Shown here: positions 12,401-24,409 of the stretch, piece after piece
Numbering within the stretch: the stretch's first letter is position 1
Layout of the letters: each line of letters begins with the position of its first letter
Assembly: GCA_038277395.1 (NCBI GenBank)
Contig: CM076190.1
Location: forward strand, 126,696,197-126,760,196
Origin: Dryocosmus kuriphilus
Taxonomy: Eukaryota; Arthropoda; Insecta; Hymenoptera; Cynipidae
Reading direction: 5' to 3'
DNA: 64,000 nt
Program-made: the position numbers and the translations under genes
Notes under the pieces: model-generated
The model's input: only the letters and a program-made list of their open reading frames with translations
Database searches by the model: none
Told to the model about the DNA's origin: nothing

Positions 12401-13246
12401 GGGATTAAACCGGTTTCGATTGTTAGCTACAATCATTTGGGAAACAACGATGGATTCAATTTATCAGCTCCTCAACAGTTCAGATCCAAGGAGGTTCGTT
12501 CAACTTTTCTAGAAAAAAAAAAATGCTAGTAATTAATAATAAATATAATTTTAATCCAATTTAAACAAAATTGAATGGGAGATTTTAACTCGGATATTAT
12601 TTAAAACCTGATAATTTTTAAAGGACTCGAGATTTTTAAAAAATATTTTAAAAGTTTTATAAAAATTAAAGGACCTTTAGAACTAAAACCGTTTCAAACT
12701 TTAGAGGGGCTTTAAATTTAAAATATTCTGATTTATAAACTAAATTCCTTTTCTATTTAGATATCAAAAAGCAACGTGGTGGACGACATGGTGAATTCGA
12801 ACAAAATTCTCTACAACCCTGGAGAAAAACCGGATCATTGTGTGGTTATCAAATACGTCCCTTACGTTGGAGACAGCAAAAGAGCAATGGACGAATATAC
12901 CTCAGAATTAATGTTGGGAGGTCACAACACAATTGTGATCCACAATACCTGCGAGGATTCCCTCCTCGCAAGTCCCATAATCCTCGACCTGGTTCTCCTC
13001 GCCGAACTTTGCTCCAGGATCACCTTCAAACCGGCAGATCTCCCCCAGGAAGAATTTTCCGGATTTCACAGCATTCTTTCCATACTTTCTTATCTTTGCA
13101 AAGCTCCTTTAGTTCCTAAAGATTCTCCCGTCGTAAATGCTTTTTTCAAACAAAGAACTGCAATTGAAAATATCCTCAGAGCTTGTCTTTCGCTTCCTCC
13201 TGAGAATTATTTGCTGCTAGAACACAGACTTCCTTTGAAATTCTAG
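9431..13246 (+). CDS. Inos: Inositol-3-phosphate synthase (six exons)
   Basis: Converts glucose 6-phosphate to inositol 3-phosphate, the NAD-dependent first step of inositol synthesis in the cytosol. Exons: 9431-9553, 10855-11027, 11312-11579, 11690-11944, 12251-12493, 12761-13246; all introns are GT-AG and the phases join without a break, giving about 515 residues, the usual size for animals. The start is the ATG opening MALKIRVESQKVKY. Visible family motifs: the NAD-binding GWGGNNGTT at about residues 66-74, GDDFKSGQTK near 302-311, SYNHLGNNDG near 332-341, and KYVPYVGDSKRAMDEY near 385-400. No frameshift or stop interrupts it, so the gene looks functional. Introns are full of degenerate repeat, and intron 2 holds a stray copy of part of exon 6. 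A non-coding first exon upstream is possible but not shown. Confidence 0.95.
9700..10480. repeat. Degenerate short tandem array with 28-base G run, in synthase intron 1
   Basis: The array repeats words such as gaacgcttttaaatt and atttggaacg over about 750 bases of intron 1. A homopolymer of 28 G on the sense strand lies at 10149-10176. Confidence 0.65.
11097..11135 (+). repeat. 39-bp copy of exon 6 of the synthase gene inside intron 2
   Basis: These 39 bases match 13135-13173 in exon 6 at 37 of 39 positions and lie in the same orientation. The flanks on both sides are unrelated. One of the two differences turns the copied ttttttcaaac into ttttttcagac, giving a good-looking splice acceptor (AG at 11110-11111). 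Joining exon 2 to it would create TGA at the junction, so use of it would be harmful or regulatory. Confidence 0.9.
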
Positions 13247-13520
13247 ACAACGATTTAGGAAACTGATGAAATGATCCAAAATGCTCTAGAATCTGTACAA
13301 AAAGAATGGGAAACTGATTAATTAATTGTCATTAGTGTACTGATTAGAATAATTTTTTTACTAGGCTACCTTCTTAGTGACGAAAAATATTCTTCTGTTT
13401 GGATCTGTAAGTGTGTAATTGATAGATTTTCGAATTTACTACGTTATACATTTTCAGAACAGAATGAATGTTGAGACTTTTTTTATGAAAATTTTGTATT
13501 CTGATGTTGTGATTGGAGAA

Positions 13521-13526
13521 AATAAA
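13521..13526 (+). terminator. Polyadenylation signal AATAAA for the synthase gene
   Basis: A canonical AATAAA lies 275 bases after the stop codon, in AT-rich DNA, on the coding strand. No better candidate occurs between the stop and this site. Confidence 0.6.
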
Positions 13527-13539
13527 CTTTAATCTGTGT

Positions 13540-14900
13540 ATAAGTATTGTTTTCTTTTTATTTAATTTCTTTCCTAGGATCTTAAAGTTAAATAAAGAGA
13601 AAATTCTAAAAAAGCCCGTCCTTCATGTGACCTCCAGAATTCACGCTCGCTTCATCAGGATTTAAACTCAATTTTGCTCGAAATAAATACTCCGGATTAT
13701 TCAAATAAAATAAGTGTCTATAATTAAAACATTTGGACTGGACCATCCGTCCTACAACTTTAGAATCACAAAATAATTCATTTTCGCACGTCAGTAAACC
13801 TCTGCACTACTGTACATGCGTCCAGAAAAACTTCTGACTGCTTGAGAAGAACGTTTTTCAGGCATTCAGTTCTCATTTAAAAGGAACCTCAAATTACAAG
13901 TGTTTAATTTTGCAAGCATGTCCTTTTTTTGAAGAATTCAAAATAATGAACTGTGGTGAATTTAAAAAATTTCCAAATTTTAAGGGCCAGAAATTTAAAG
14001 GTACTCGAAATTTAAAACATGCCCCGAATTTAAAAACCTTTAAAATTAGAAAATAGTTGGATCCACGATCGTTAAGATTTACAAATTCAAAATCAGTACT
14101 AAAATCTCTCCAAATTGTTAAAGGGGCATTGAATTAAACTTTTTGTAAATGGTAATTATCCAAAGGTTAAAAGTTCTAGAACACTCGACTTAAGTGCATA
14201 TACTCATAAAGCGAAGAATTTGAACGAGCGCCACTTGTCAATAAAATTATCATAAATAAAGCACGTAGTATTAATCAATTGTCGACCATCAAACTCGACC
14301 CCTCTTAAAACTTAAATTACTCTTTGATCCCTTTGAGACAAACTTCAATCTGATCTCGTCCAGAACTTTCCAGTTCCTCTCATTCTCAATTAATTTTCTT
14401 GAACCCCCTATTACTTACATATATTCAAAAAGAAAACCTCGACGAATTAAAAAAAATTAGACAAAAGGATTTAAAAAAATAAATTTAGAAAATTATAAAC
14501 GCTTTTTATTTTGCAAAGAAAATGAAAACACAGAAATAAAATGAAAACACAGAAAGAAAGTGAAAATACATAGAACTGAATGTATCAGAAACAATTTTTA
14601 ATGATTTAAATACTCAATTCTATGCGAAAAATATAGAACATAAAAAAACTTTTTGAATAATTCTTTCTTCAAAGTGGAAAGATCATAACCAGTAATAATT
14701 CGCTGCTTTGAATCAAATTCAAGACATTAGAATTTAAACAGAAATGTCAGACTTTTAAATCGAGATCAATATTATTTATAGTGACAAATTAGTTATTACA
14801 TGAAATCATTTTATGACTATTATAGAAAAATAAGTACGGATTTGTAACTTCAGAAATAATGATTAGATTCATACTCTTTGGATTAGAATCTTGATTAGAC
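13540..14900. other. Intergenic region between two convergent genes
   Basis: This holds the 3-prime ends of the synthase (+) and E3 ligase (-) genes. A few words of the AAATTT/AAGCG degenerate class occur at 13880-14060. A minus-strand AATAAA (plus-strand tttatt at 14505-14510) could end the ligase transcript. No further gene is supported. Confidence 0.5.
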
Positions 14901-14924
14901 ATTTTTTTTTCTGCGAACTTCAAA

Positions 14925-16799
14925 TTAGTAGTTTTGATCTTGAATCTGGAAGAATTCGAGATTGGCCTGTACATCGATATCATCTAATAAATCATCTTTA
15001 GGCATTACTCCATCAAAAAGTTTGCCCCCACAGGCGTTTTTTTCATTTTGGGTTTCTCCAAAATGTTGATAGGGATCTTTTAGAGTTATTAAAGTCCCAC
15101 ATAACCAGCAGAAATTCGATTCGCAATAGGCACAAGTCATTTTGTTGCAGCCTTGGACTTTTATTGTTTGTGCAAAACAATTAGGACAGAGTCTTGCGTT
15201 TTCCTGAAAATATTTTAATATTTATTGTTCGAGAAATTCGGAGAGATTATAAACCATTTACTCATCAGAAAGATCCCAAATTTGTAAATATTCCCAATTT
15301 TAAAGCGTTTCAAATTTGGAGAGGTCCCATATTTTAAAGCATTCCAAATTGTAAAGTGTTTCAAATTTTATTGGGATCCCATACTTATAAGCGTTTCAAA
15401 TTAAATTTTAAAGTATTGCAAATTTTAAGGAGACCCAGATTTTAAAGTGTTATATATTTTTACACGTTTCCAGTTTTAAAGGGACCAAAGTCTTACACCT
15501 CCAAAAATTTTAAACAGTTTCGAATTTCTAAGGGCGTCAAATTTCAAATCATTCCAAATTTTGAAGTTTTTAAAACAATAATGGGGCCCTAACTTTGCAC
15601 CGCTACAAGTTTTAAGGCGCTTTAAATTTGAAAAGGTAAAAAATTTTAAAGCATTCTAAATATTAATAGGACCCAAAATTTAAAGCGCTGCATATTTTAA
15701 AGAGTTTCAAATGTATAAAGGCCCCAAATTTCAAAACGTGACAAACTTTAAAGGGACCCAAATTTTAAAGCGCTGCAAATTTTAAAGCGTTTCAAATTTG
15801 GAAAGGGTCCAAATTTTAAAACGTTCAAAATTTCGAGACTCCAAATTTTTAAATTTTACCAGTTTTAAAGAGCAAAATTATAAACAGTTGCAAATTTTGA
15901 AGTGTTTTGAATTTGGTAAAGTCCCAAGTTTGAAAGCATTGGAAATTTTAAGGAGTTTTAAATTTTAACAGGGAATAAATTTGGAACACCAAATTTTAAA
16001 GCGTTCCAAATTTCGAATGTTCCCAAATTTTGAAGTGTTACAAATCTAGATTTTGAGTCATACACGAGTTACTTATTTAACAAATGTTATTTTTGACCTA
16101 ACTTGTTTTCTAAGTGCTTCTTACCAATTTTCTTAAATGATGGGATTTTAATGGATATCTTATTTTCTCGGGAAAACGTTTCTCTACAAACTTGAAACAA
16201 TCCGATTTTTAAAAATAGATAAATTATTATCAAAATATATAATTTATTTGCTTATATTTTTTTGAAATTGACTTCAGTCATTAAAAAATTGTTTTTTCAA
16301 ACTGATCGAGGTCCATTTGTAGAAAATCATTTTTTTCCGACAAAAAAAGCTGTCACTTATTAAAATCGTATAATTTTTTTTAATTTGGTAAGAAGCGTTA
16401 AGAAGAAAGGTTTGGTCAAAACCTAAAGTTTACATACAAAGAAATAAGTTTTATATGTTTCAAATTTTTGCATGAAATATAATCTTTTCTTTTTTAAAAG
16501 ACACCATCAATAATAATATTGCAATTGTTGAAAATATAATTAAATATTTTTTCCCAAGACCTATTTTTTTGTTCCCATAATTTCTTAATTGAAATTATTC
16601 GTTTCATGATTATTTTCAGTAAAATACTCAATTTTTTAACTTTCAATTTCTAATTTCAATGTTTTCAGTTTTAAGAATTTTTAATTCAAACGTTAAATTT
16701 GTTAATGATTTATTTACAAATATTAATTCTATTAACTCTATTTGAAAACTAAAAATGTGAAGTTTCTTTTTAGCAAATGTTGAAAATTTAAAATAAATA

Positions 16800-16847
<48 letters not shown>

Positions 16848-18707
16848 GGGTCAAAATTTTTTTAAAAAGCATAAACGTGAGTGACAGTCATTAAACGGAA
16901 AATGGGAATTTTGACTAAATTGGACATATGTATAATTAATATTTCAGTTGTTTTCAATTGAAGTAATTTTGAACTAATATTGTTCTACTTTTAATGCAAA
17001 ATAAAATCTAGAAAATGAAAATGATTTCAAATTGACTTAATTGGAAACTTTAAGTTTGCAATTTAAAGTTATTAAAATTGTTAACATTTTTAATGTTTAT
17101 TAATTTAACAATTAATTTAATTTATTTATTCAAAAGAATAAATGCAGAAGAAAAGAAGTTATTATAAAGTCTGGAGGAAATATTATGTTTTAAAAGTAAT
17201 GTTTAAGGAAAAAAAAAAACTCAAGATTTTAGGAATAGGAAACAGATTTAAAAAAGATTGTGAAAGGAGAATAAGAACTATGGAATTAGAAGTAATGGAA
17301 ATAAGAGAAAGAAAGGAGAAGATACTGCTGCATATGTATAAAATTGATAACAATCACCTTAAGATACTCCTTAGTTAAATGTCGTTCAACGACGATTTCT
17401 ATTTGCTTTTTGCCATGCTTTAATTCCAGCAACTTCTTGTCCTTACTAGAAGCATTTTGATACTCAGTTATGAGTCTTGCAGTTTCCTCCATCGACATTT
17501 CACACGGGGACACGCCGTGATACACCTATAACAAAACAAAACAAAATAAAATAATCTAACCAAATTATTCTAAAGCTTGAATTTGAATACAGGTGAAAAT
17601 TTCCAGCAACTAAGGCAAACACGTCCAAATACGAATTTTAAAGTATCAGTTTGAAGCGCCAGAAGTTGGAAGAATTTATGATAAAAACGCTTCAAATAAA
17701 ATCCTTTAAATTGGCATCTGGACCTTACGACAATAAACGCAGAAACTATGACGGCATTCGGCACAAGTCGCTAAATTATCCTCCATATTCTCTCTAATAA
17801 CCGTATACTGACAAAACTTCCTCGCACAAGGAACCGCATCCTTCATCGTAGTCAGCGTCTTCTTCAACAGCAGCTCCTCAAACTTCCTAAACATTTCCTC
17901 CTTGCAAATATCCTTGATCTCCTCAAATTCGATTATCTTCCAACAGCCGCCTTTCGGACATGAAATCGTGTTCACACTTCCATGGTTAATTTTGGAGTTA
18001 AAATACTGTTCTAGACAATTCCTGCAGAAAACGTGCTTGCAATTCACGAATTCCATACTCTCCGGTCCACTATTTTTCTCCAAGCAAATTCCACAAAAGT
18101 GGAAAGTTTTAGCAAATCTCAGAGCTTTTTTTGACTTGTCGTATTCCTCCATAAATTTGACTGGACATCGATTGAATGGCCTTGAGACTCTCAAGTCTCG
18201 GAATCTGATCGGCTGGGTGTAGAAAACATCATCGCTGTGTTTGCTGAGAGTGAAGAGATAAGATATCTCGAGTTTCTCGTTCATTCCAAGGAACTCGAGG
18301 AGTTGGTTCTTGAGGAAGTGGATCCAGAGGAACAGGATCTCGGATCCTTGGTTTTCCTCCCAGATTTCGTCGAGCTTTTGACAAGCTTTTGAAGAATCCC
18401 ATGGTGGGAGCCAGGAGACGTCGAGGGTGTATTCTGGCGGAATTTTCGAAGGGTAGTAAGAAGGTAATTTTAGATAAAGGCGAATCGGGGGAAGGTTATC
18501 GACAAAAATGCTGCCGAAGTCGATCGGGTTGGGAGGATTCTCGTAGACGTAAAAAACTTGGAATTCTGGAGTTGTCAGGATCGGCTGGATATCGAAAATA
18601 CACTCAATGTCCAAGTAACCGTTAGAGTATTCGGCACAACGGTCTTCACAAAAAATGCTTCGGATGGAGGAGATTTCTTCAAGGTGTTGCTCTCTTGGTT
18701 TGGGATT
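14925..18707 (-). CDS. RNF14: RNF14-type RBR E3 ubiquitin ligase (first coding exon not found)
   Basis: RBR ligases take ubiquitin from an E2 onto a RING2 cysteine and pass it to a substrate. Exons on the minus strand: 18707-17724, 17525-17358, 15203-14925; the phases join cleanly and give 476 residues plus a missing N-terminal exon (human RNF14 is 474). The first exon shown opens with NPKPREQHLEEI and holds an RWD domain (YYPSKIPPEYTL motif). RING1 follows (CGIC, then CKHVFCRNC and CPKGGC), then the IBR cysteines and CRKVYHGVSPCEMS, a linker typical of RNF14 among RBR ligases. RING2 is LCPNC...VQGCNKMTCAYC...FCWLCG; the cysteine in QGCNKM is the expected catalytic one. No stop or frameshift is present. 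The donor at 17723 is GTCCAG, weak but chosen because it keeps the conserved join. The intron 17357-15204 holds arrays and a 47-base G run. Confidence 0.92.
15240..16040. repeat. Degenerate short tandem array in the last intron of the E3 ligase gene
   Basis: About 800 bases built of caaattttaaagcg, gcgtttcaaattt and gggacccaaatttt words at 15-30 base spacing. It is the longest and clearest member of the AAATTT/AAGCG class in the window. The rest of the intron (16040-17357) is AT-rich with no other feature except the G run. Confidence 0.75.
16800..16846 (+). repeat. Homopolymer of 47 G
   Basis: An uninterrupted run of 47 G followed by TGGG. In the ligase pre-mRNA, read from the other strand, it would be a C run. 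Its true length in the genome is uncertain because such runs are poorly sequenced. Confidence 0.9.
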
Positions 18708-18719
18708 CTGTAAAGAAAA

Positions 18720-19890
18720 TATTGAGTATTAATTTAAATTTAAATTCATACTTTACTTTGGGCAAAAAAAAATAAATAAAAAAATTGACAATATTCACAA
18801 ATAATTTCTGCATTTAAAAAAATTTAAATATTACCTCAATAAAAAAATGTTGATTTTGAGAACAGAATTATTGACTCGAATCTTTGAAGTGTTCAAGTGA
18901 AGAGAGAAAATCTAAATCGAAACTCCTTAGAATTTGAAGAGTCCGAATTTATACTTAAAAACTATTTAAATTTCAAAATCAGGTTTAAATACTGTCAATA
19001 ATAATTATTTTAAATCGCACAAATTTTTAACGAATCGAAACTTTGAAGCAAATTGATTTATAAACTTCTTAAATGCTAACATCAAAAAGAATCTGAATTT
19101 GTTGGTTTTTAAGATTTACGGTGTACAGTCAAGCTTAAAATTACTTGATCTTCAGATAATTAAAAATAACTTAGATAAAATAACTAAAAATAATTTTACG
19201 TAGTATAATTTCTAAATAATAGTATAATGTGTAACTTGGGGTGAGATTTTTTCGTTTCTACGGCGAGGGAAATGTTTTCAGGGCGAGCCGGAGACGGGAT
19301 CTGAGAAAACATTCCCAAGCTGTAGAATCAAAAGTCACATATGATACTTTTTTGACTATCCCATTATTTCAGCTCTTCCATGACAGTAAAGCGGGCCCAC
19401 TGGCGACACTATGCTATCCCCTAAGGTTGTACCCGCTGTACTATCTTTATTACAGATTTTGACCTTAAAGAAACATAGTTTGCTGTCGACCAGATATTTA
19501 CACGCTCACGTGAATAGAACTCACATTCTTTCGTAGACGTCATTTTTCTACTCCCTTGAGACTAGAAAGTACATTCTACTCACACCGCTCGAAAAGCTAG
19601 ATTGTGAAGTCGCTCCACAGACATGAGAAATAGCCGAAATCATGGGAGTGTTATAAAATATATAATTTTCATAAAACGTGATGAATAGAATTTTATTGTA
19701 AGGAACCTTTCAAAAGGAACAGAATGAGCTTTTGTAAATTAAAATTGAATAAAAATTACGACTCATTCCTAAAGCGGAAGAAAAAAAAAAAACATGCAAA
19801 TTACTACATTTAAATAAATTATGAACCCAACTATTTTTTTTTATTTTTTACGCTTAGGTTTCTCTTCTAAATTTTGTTGCAATGATCCAG
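18720..19890. other. Upstream region of the E3 ligase gene
   Basis: This should hold the first coding exon and promoter of the minus-strand ligase gene, but I could not pick a start codon plus donor with confidence. The stretch 19240-19640 is less AT-rich than its surroundings and is the best place to look. No repeat is obvious. Confidence 0.35.
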
Positions 19891-21463
19891 CGACAGTTAC
19901 TTTAAAAAATCATTATTTTGGTTAGTATGGACTATTTATAGAGTGTTAATTATTGTATAAAATAGTAGAAAGAGTGCAAAATATTGTGAAACTTTTGTTT
20001 CTTAATTTACGTGATTTTCAGAAATAAGTAGGTATAATTTACTTAATTTTATTAGCAAATGATGAGTGTAAATTGTGTTAAATACATACAATTTTTAAAA
20101 ATAAATTATAGCTCCATAAAAATTTGTTGAATAAGCAATAAGGAAAAGTAATAAATGCATCAAGTATGGAATAATAATAAAATTCACTAATTTAGTTATA
20201 GGGTGCCTCATGAAATCTTTTTTTAAAAATAAATAATAGAAATAGAAAATTTTCCAAAAATGAAGATTTCCAATATTTCAAATCATCGAAAATGTTTATT
20301 AACTAAATTGAAATATTCTTAACGTAAAAGTTGACGAAACAAGACAAATTCAGGAATGTCACACTGCCGAAATTTACTAATTTCGGAATTTTGAAATTTT
20401 GGGATTTAAAAAATTTGGGTTTTAAAATTTTGGTAATTATACAATTCCGGGAATTTAATAATTTCGTCAATTTGATATTTCAATTTCGTTCATAAATATT
20501 TTCGATTGTTTTAGTTTTTTTCGGTAATTTGGAATGTCGGAAATTTTTATTTTACGCATATTTTATATTTCAGTCATTATATTCTCTGTTGTTCTTTTCA
20601 ACATTCGGGATTTTTCTTTTTCGGTAAAATTAGGCCATCCCAGATTTAGTTCGTTTTGAATAAAAAATTAAGAAGGGTATAAAATCATTAAAGTTGCAAT
20701 TTTATGATAAACTTACGTATAAAGGTTCAAAAATGCAAAAACTGAATTTAGTGACTAAAATTTCTCGTTTTGGAAAAAAATGCTTAAAACAATATTTGTC
20801 CTGAAATTACAAAATAATTTTTTCAAAAAATTAAAAAATCGATAAATTCTCGTAAAGGAAATTCTGTGATATCTTATTATTTTATATTTAATTTAAAAAT
20901 AACCTTTTTGAACTTATATATAATATAAAAAATGTTGCATACATGATTTATTAGTTTAAGATTGTTATTTTTAATTAAATATAAACTAATAAAGATATGA
21001 CGGACTGTCCTTTTACGAGGATTTATCCATTTTTTTATTTTTTCAAAAATTTATTTTATAACTGACGGACAAGTATTGTTTAAACACTTTTTTCCAATGA
21101 CAGAAATTAATGTTATCAGTAAAGTACGTAATATTTCCTTAAAATTACATAGATATAGATTTTTTTTAAATTCTATGCATGCACTTATTGAACCTTCATC
21201 CTTAACTTTATCATAAAATTGCAATTTTAGTGATTTTTAATATTATTACACATTTGATAAATTAAGTACTTTATCTTATTCAACAAATTTTGAAATTAAC
21301 TTGTACTTATGAAATTTCCTCTATATATTTAATACAATATTTACGATCATTACTCGTGATCGTAAATAAAATTCATCAAACTAAACTTATTTTTGAACAT
21401 CATGTAAATTAAGAGATAGTCATTTCACAATATTTTGCACTCTTTCTAATATTTTATATAATA

Positions 21464-23177
21464 GGGTAATCCACTAACTTTTTTTTATGTTCGCATATGA
21501 AACTATATGCTCTAAAATCATTAATAATACCAGTATAATGTTAAAAAAACTTGTTTTCGAATTTATATTTAAAAAAGAAAATTTTAACATGTTTCAAATT
21601 CCTATTTCTGCGCGCCCAATCCGGCATCTTGATGTGATGTCACTATCCTTCAAAAGCTTGTAAACAAGCCGGGCGATTCACGCTTTTTCATAAAAAATGT
21701 AAAGAAGAAAGTGCTATTGTTGGTGTTCTGTACCTAAATGTGAAAGCACCAGTGTTAAGAATCCAGACAAAATATTTATATGTATACCCAAAGGTGAGGA
21801 ACGGAAAAAATGGTACGGAAGTGCTCAGAGTGACATGTGCCCAACAACATCCTTAACCACAACAGTATATTGTTGCGAAGATCATTTCAACGTAAGTACA
21901 CATTTTTATTGTTTAAAAAAACTAAATAATGCTTTTTTGATAAAATGCAAGCTACAATTGTTAATATTGCCTACTATTCAGCGGTGTTAGATATAACGGT
22001 TACATGCAAGCACTAACCTCAAAATCAAATCCTTTCATTTTACTCATTTTCTGATTTTGCTCAATAAATGTAGAATTAGATATATTTTCCCTCTGTTAAA
22101 TACTCATTTTAGAATTAAAAGTATGACTTCAAAGCGAAAAATATCGAATTTTAATACTTTTTGCCTAAAATCGCAAATTTGTATTCTAACCTGAAATTTT
22201 GAATTTGCAGCCTTACAGTTTACACATAAAAAATATTGAAAAGTAGACATTTTTTAGCTTTGCAATCATGCTGATATATCAAAGAAATCAATAAGATTCA
22301 GATAGTCAGGGCTTGACAGCCATTAAATGTCCTTGAATTATGTCCACTCGATATAATTCATATTTTAGGATAGGATTCGAAAAAGCCAGAGGAAAAATTG
22401 AAAGTTCTTAAGTTACAAAATTTCTACGAATTTTGTGCCGCATGATTTACAAAGCAATCCAAACGATAATAATTTCTGGAAATATATTAATAAAATAAAT
22501 TGAAAATGTGGTGACAGAATTAATGGAAACAAATGTTTTAGCTGACTGAAAGTTTTTTTCTCGAAAATGAAAAGTCCAAAAACAACTGCTTAGCAATGAC
22601 TCTTATGCATATTTTATTTCAAGAATAAATATATTATATAAATACTTTATATTTGCAGGTGAAAAATTACATGAGAATAAAACTGGGTCCTACTGCTAAT
22701 GTGGTTCTCGACAAAGGAATACTACCTCACTTATTTAATTGTCAAGCTGACAGGACTCTTTCATTATCTCAGCAACGTTGAAACTGGAGAACTTCGAAAA
22801 AAAAACCACTTATCATAAGTGTACTCACTTTTGGCAAATTATCCGAACTGGCTTTATCATATCCAGGCATACTGATACGCTATAAAAAATCCTTTTAGCC
22901 AAAAAACGTTGATCAATTATTATTTTTATTATTTTTATCAAACTGACACATGTATTTTCTGCGGCTTTCAAGGATAATGACGTCACACCACGTGTTTCAC
23001 GCCGTGAGGGCGCCACAAATTCTGTTTAAAAAATCGACATATCCGGTCTATATTTTGGCACTATTTAATAAATTATTGAGTTAATAAAATTAAGTTTCAA
23101 TTTCACATTTAAATTCTTTACACGAAGTTTATAAAAAAATTAACTTTAAGCCAAAAAAAAATTTTTGTGGATGACCC
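21464..23177 (+). mobile_element. 1.7-kb TIR transposon carrying THAP-domain exons
   Basis: The ends are inverted copies: GGGTAATCCAC at 21464 and, on the other strand from 23177, GGGTCATCCAC, each followed by a T-rich run. Both ends are flanked by TA. Its boundaries are clear because it splits the right arm of the foldback element. Two exons encoding a complete THAP fold lie at 21712-22781. THAP domains are known in P-element transposases and in THAP-bearing Harbinger-related transposases; the TA duplication fits the latter better than the 8-bp duplication of P elements, but no catalytic domain is present, so class is an inference. The rest is AT-rich and non-coding. Confidence 0.7.
21712..22781 (+). 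CDS. THAP zinc-finger domain protein, 100 residues, two exons, no start codon seen
   Basis: Exons 21712-21891 (60 residues) and 22659-22781 (40 residues plus TGA) are joined by a GT-AG intron in phase 0 (donor GTAAGT, acceptor TTTGCAG). THAP domains are zinc-dependent DNA-binding modules. The first exon has the metal-binding CYCWCSVPKC at the start, KIFICIPKGEERKKWYG in the middle and VYCCEDHFN at its end; the second begins VKNYMRIKLGP and has ILPHLFNCQADR, matching the end of the fold. All zinc ligands of the C2CH pattern appear to be present. Upstream in frame, TAA at 21700-21702 precedes the domain without an ATG, so either a further exon exists or the start is lost. The protein ends shortly after the domain, with no transposase catalytic region. 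Confidence 0.75.
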
Positions 23178-23979
23178 TATTAACACTCTAGAAATAGTCT
23201 ATAATAACAAAAATAATGATTTTTGGAAGTTACTCGTCTTTAAACTTAACAAATGTTTAAATTTTGAATTTTTAAAATACACCTGCGAGAAGTGCCACCA
23301 TGCGGTGAAAATTATAAGATAAAGACACTCTGAATCAATAACAGAGATTAGGGGCACTCTGGAGATAGCAGGAAATAAGGACTCATCAGGACCGAAAGTT
23401 TTCTAGCTGAAATACGGACAGTCGGATAGGGCTGGAATAATCAATGGACCTTTTTTGTCAATTTTATTTAAAGATTATGTAATTTTTAACTTGACTGTAA
23501 ACGTGGAAAATTCTTAAAATGAGTTGTTTCGGTTTTCAATATAAAAATTTATTCTATAGTTTGTAATTCATATACCATATAAAAAAAAAGATTTGTATAC
23601 TTTGATAATTTTTTCTATTTCGAACTACATTAAGAGTGAATAAAATATTTAGTTTCTTAGAAAAATACCAGGTACTTGACTTGTTAAATTATCATTCTAA
23701 AATTTATTGAAAACTGCTTTTAAATTTTTCTAAATTCTGACGAGTTAAAATTGTTTTTAAATTATTACAGGACGATATTAAATATAGATCTTTTTAATTT
23801 CTGTTTGCAAAAATTCAATTTTGAATTACTAAAAAAATATTGCGTACAAGCTACGAATACTTAATTGCACCAAAATTCCGATCAACATTTTTTATAAGTT
23901 AGCCTCTGTAAAAAAAAAATTTTTGCAAAAACAAAGCATCACATCTGAAATACAGAAAAATAGGAGAGTAAGAAAAGCA

Positions 23980-24402
23980 ACCCTATTATAGCAGCCTATA
24001 TTGCCTCAATGTTGCACCGATATTACCTGTAATGCCGGCAATGCAATGCAGCGACGGCCGCTTTTGGCAACATTCAGTTATTGTTTTTAAAAAACAAATA
24101 TCTACAGTAAATCTTAGGGGAGGTAGGTAAAAATGATTTTCATTTTATAATATGGATCTGTATAATAATATAGGATACTGCTGGTACTCAAAACTTAAAA
24201 ATGACATCCGTTTTAACCTGTCTCTTATGGTTTACGAGATATTTGTTGTTAAAAATAATAATTTTAGCAGCCTAATCACTAATGTTGTCTTAAAAACGGC
24301 CGCATCGATATGTTGTGGCAATGTTGCCGTCAATATTGCCGGCATTACAGTTAATTTCCATCAATTTCGATATAGGCATTGGGTGCTATAGGGAAGAGTT
24401 CA
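23980..24402. mobile_element. Short TIR element (about 420 bp)
   Basis: The ends ccctattatagcagcc (left) and, inverted, ccctatagcacccaatg (right) are similar. Inside them tgtaatgccggcaat and a ggcaac...cgatgcggccg stretch occur as inverted partners. The 79-codon frame inside is not convincing. No clear target duplication. Confidence 0.5.
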
Positions 24403-24409
24403 GAAAATG

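Larger units (their letters stand above)
19895..23233. mobile_element. Foldback-type element with long inverted arms, interrupted by a nested transposon
   Basis: The left end (19895-19950, agttactttaaaaaatcatt...) matches the reverse complement of the right end at 23178-23233. The next 200-odd bases of the left arm (to about 20180) match the reverse complement of about 21190-21463. The right arm is therefore one sequence cut in two by an insertion at 21464-23177. Without the insert the element would be about 1.6 kb with inverted arms of about 280 bases. The interior (20180-21190) is AT-rich and has no reading frame. A second, shorter inverted match links 20690-20740 and 21190-21240. Confidence 0.75.

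Noticed and set aside
17902..18625. Plus-strand frames of 106 and 78 codons
   Set aside because: Antisense shadows of the large RNF14-type exon.
19241..19462. 73-codon plus-strand frame, or first coding exon of the E3 ligase on the minus strand
   Set aside because: No motif on the plus strand; on the minus strand no start codon with a matching donor phase was convincing.
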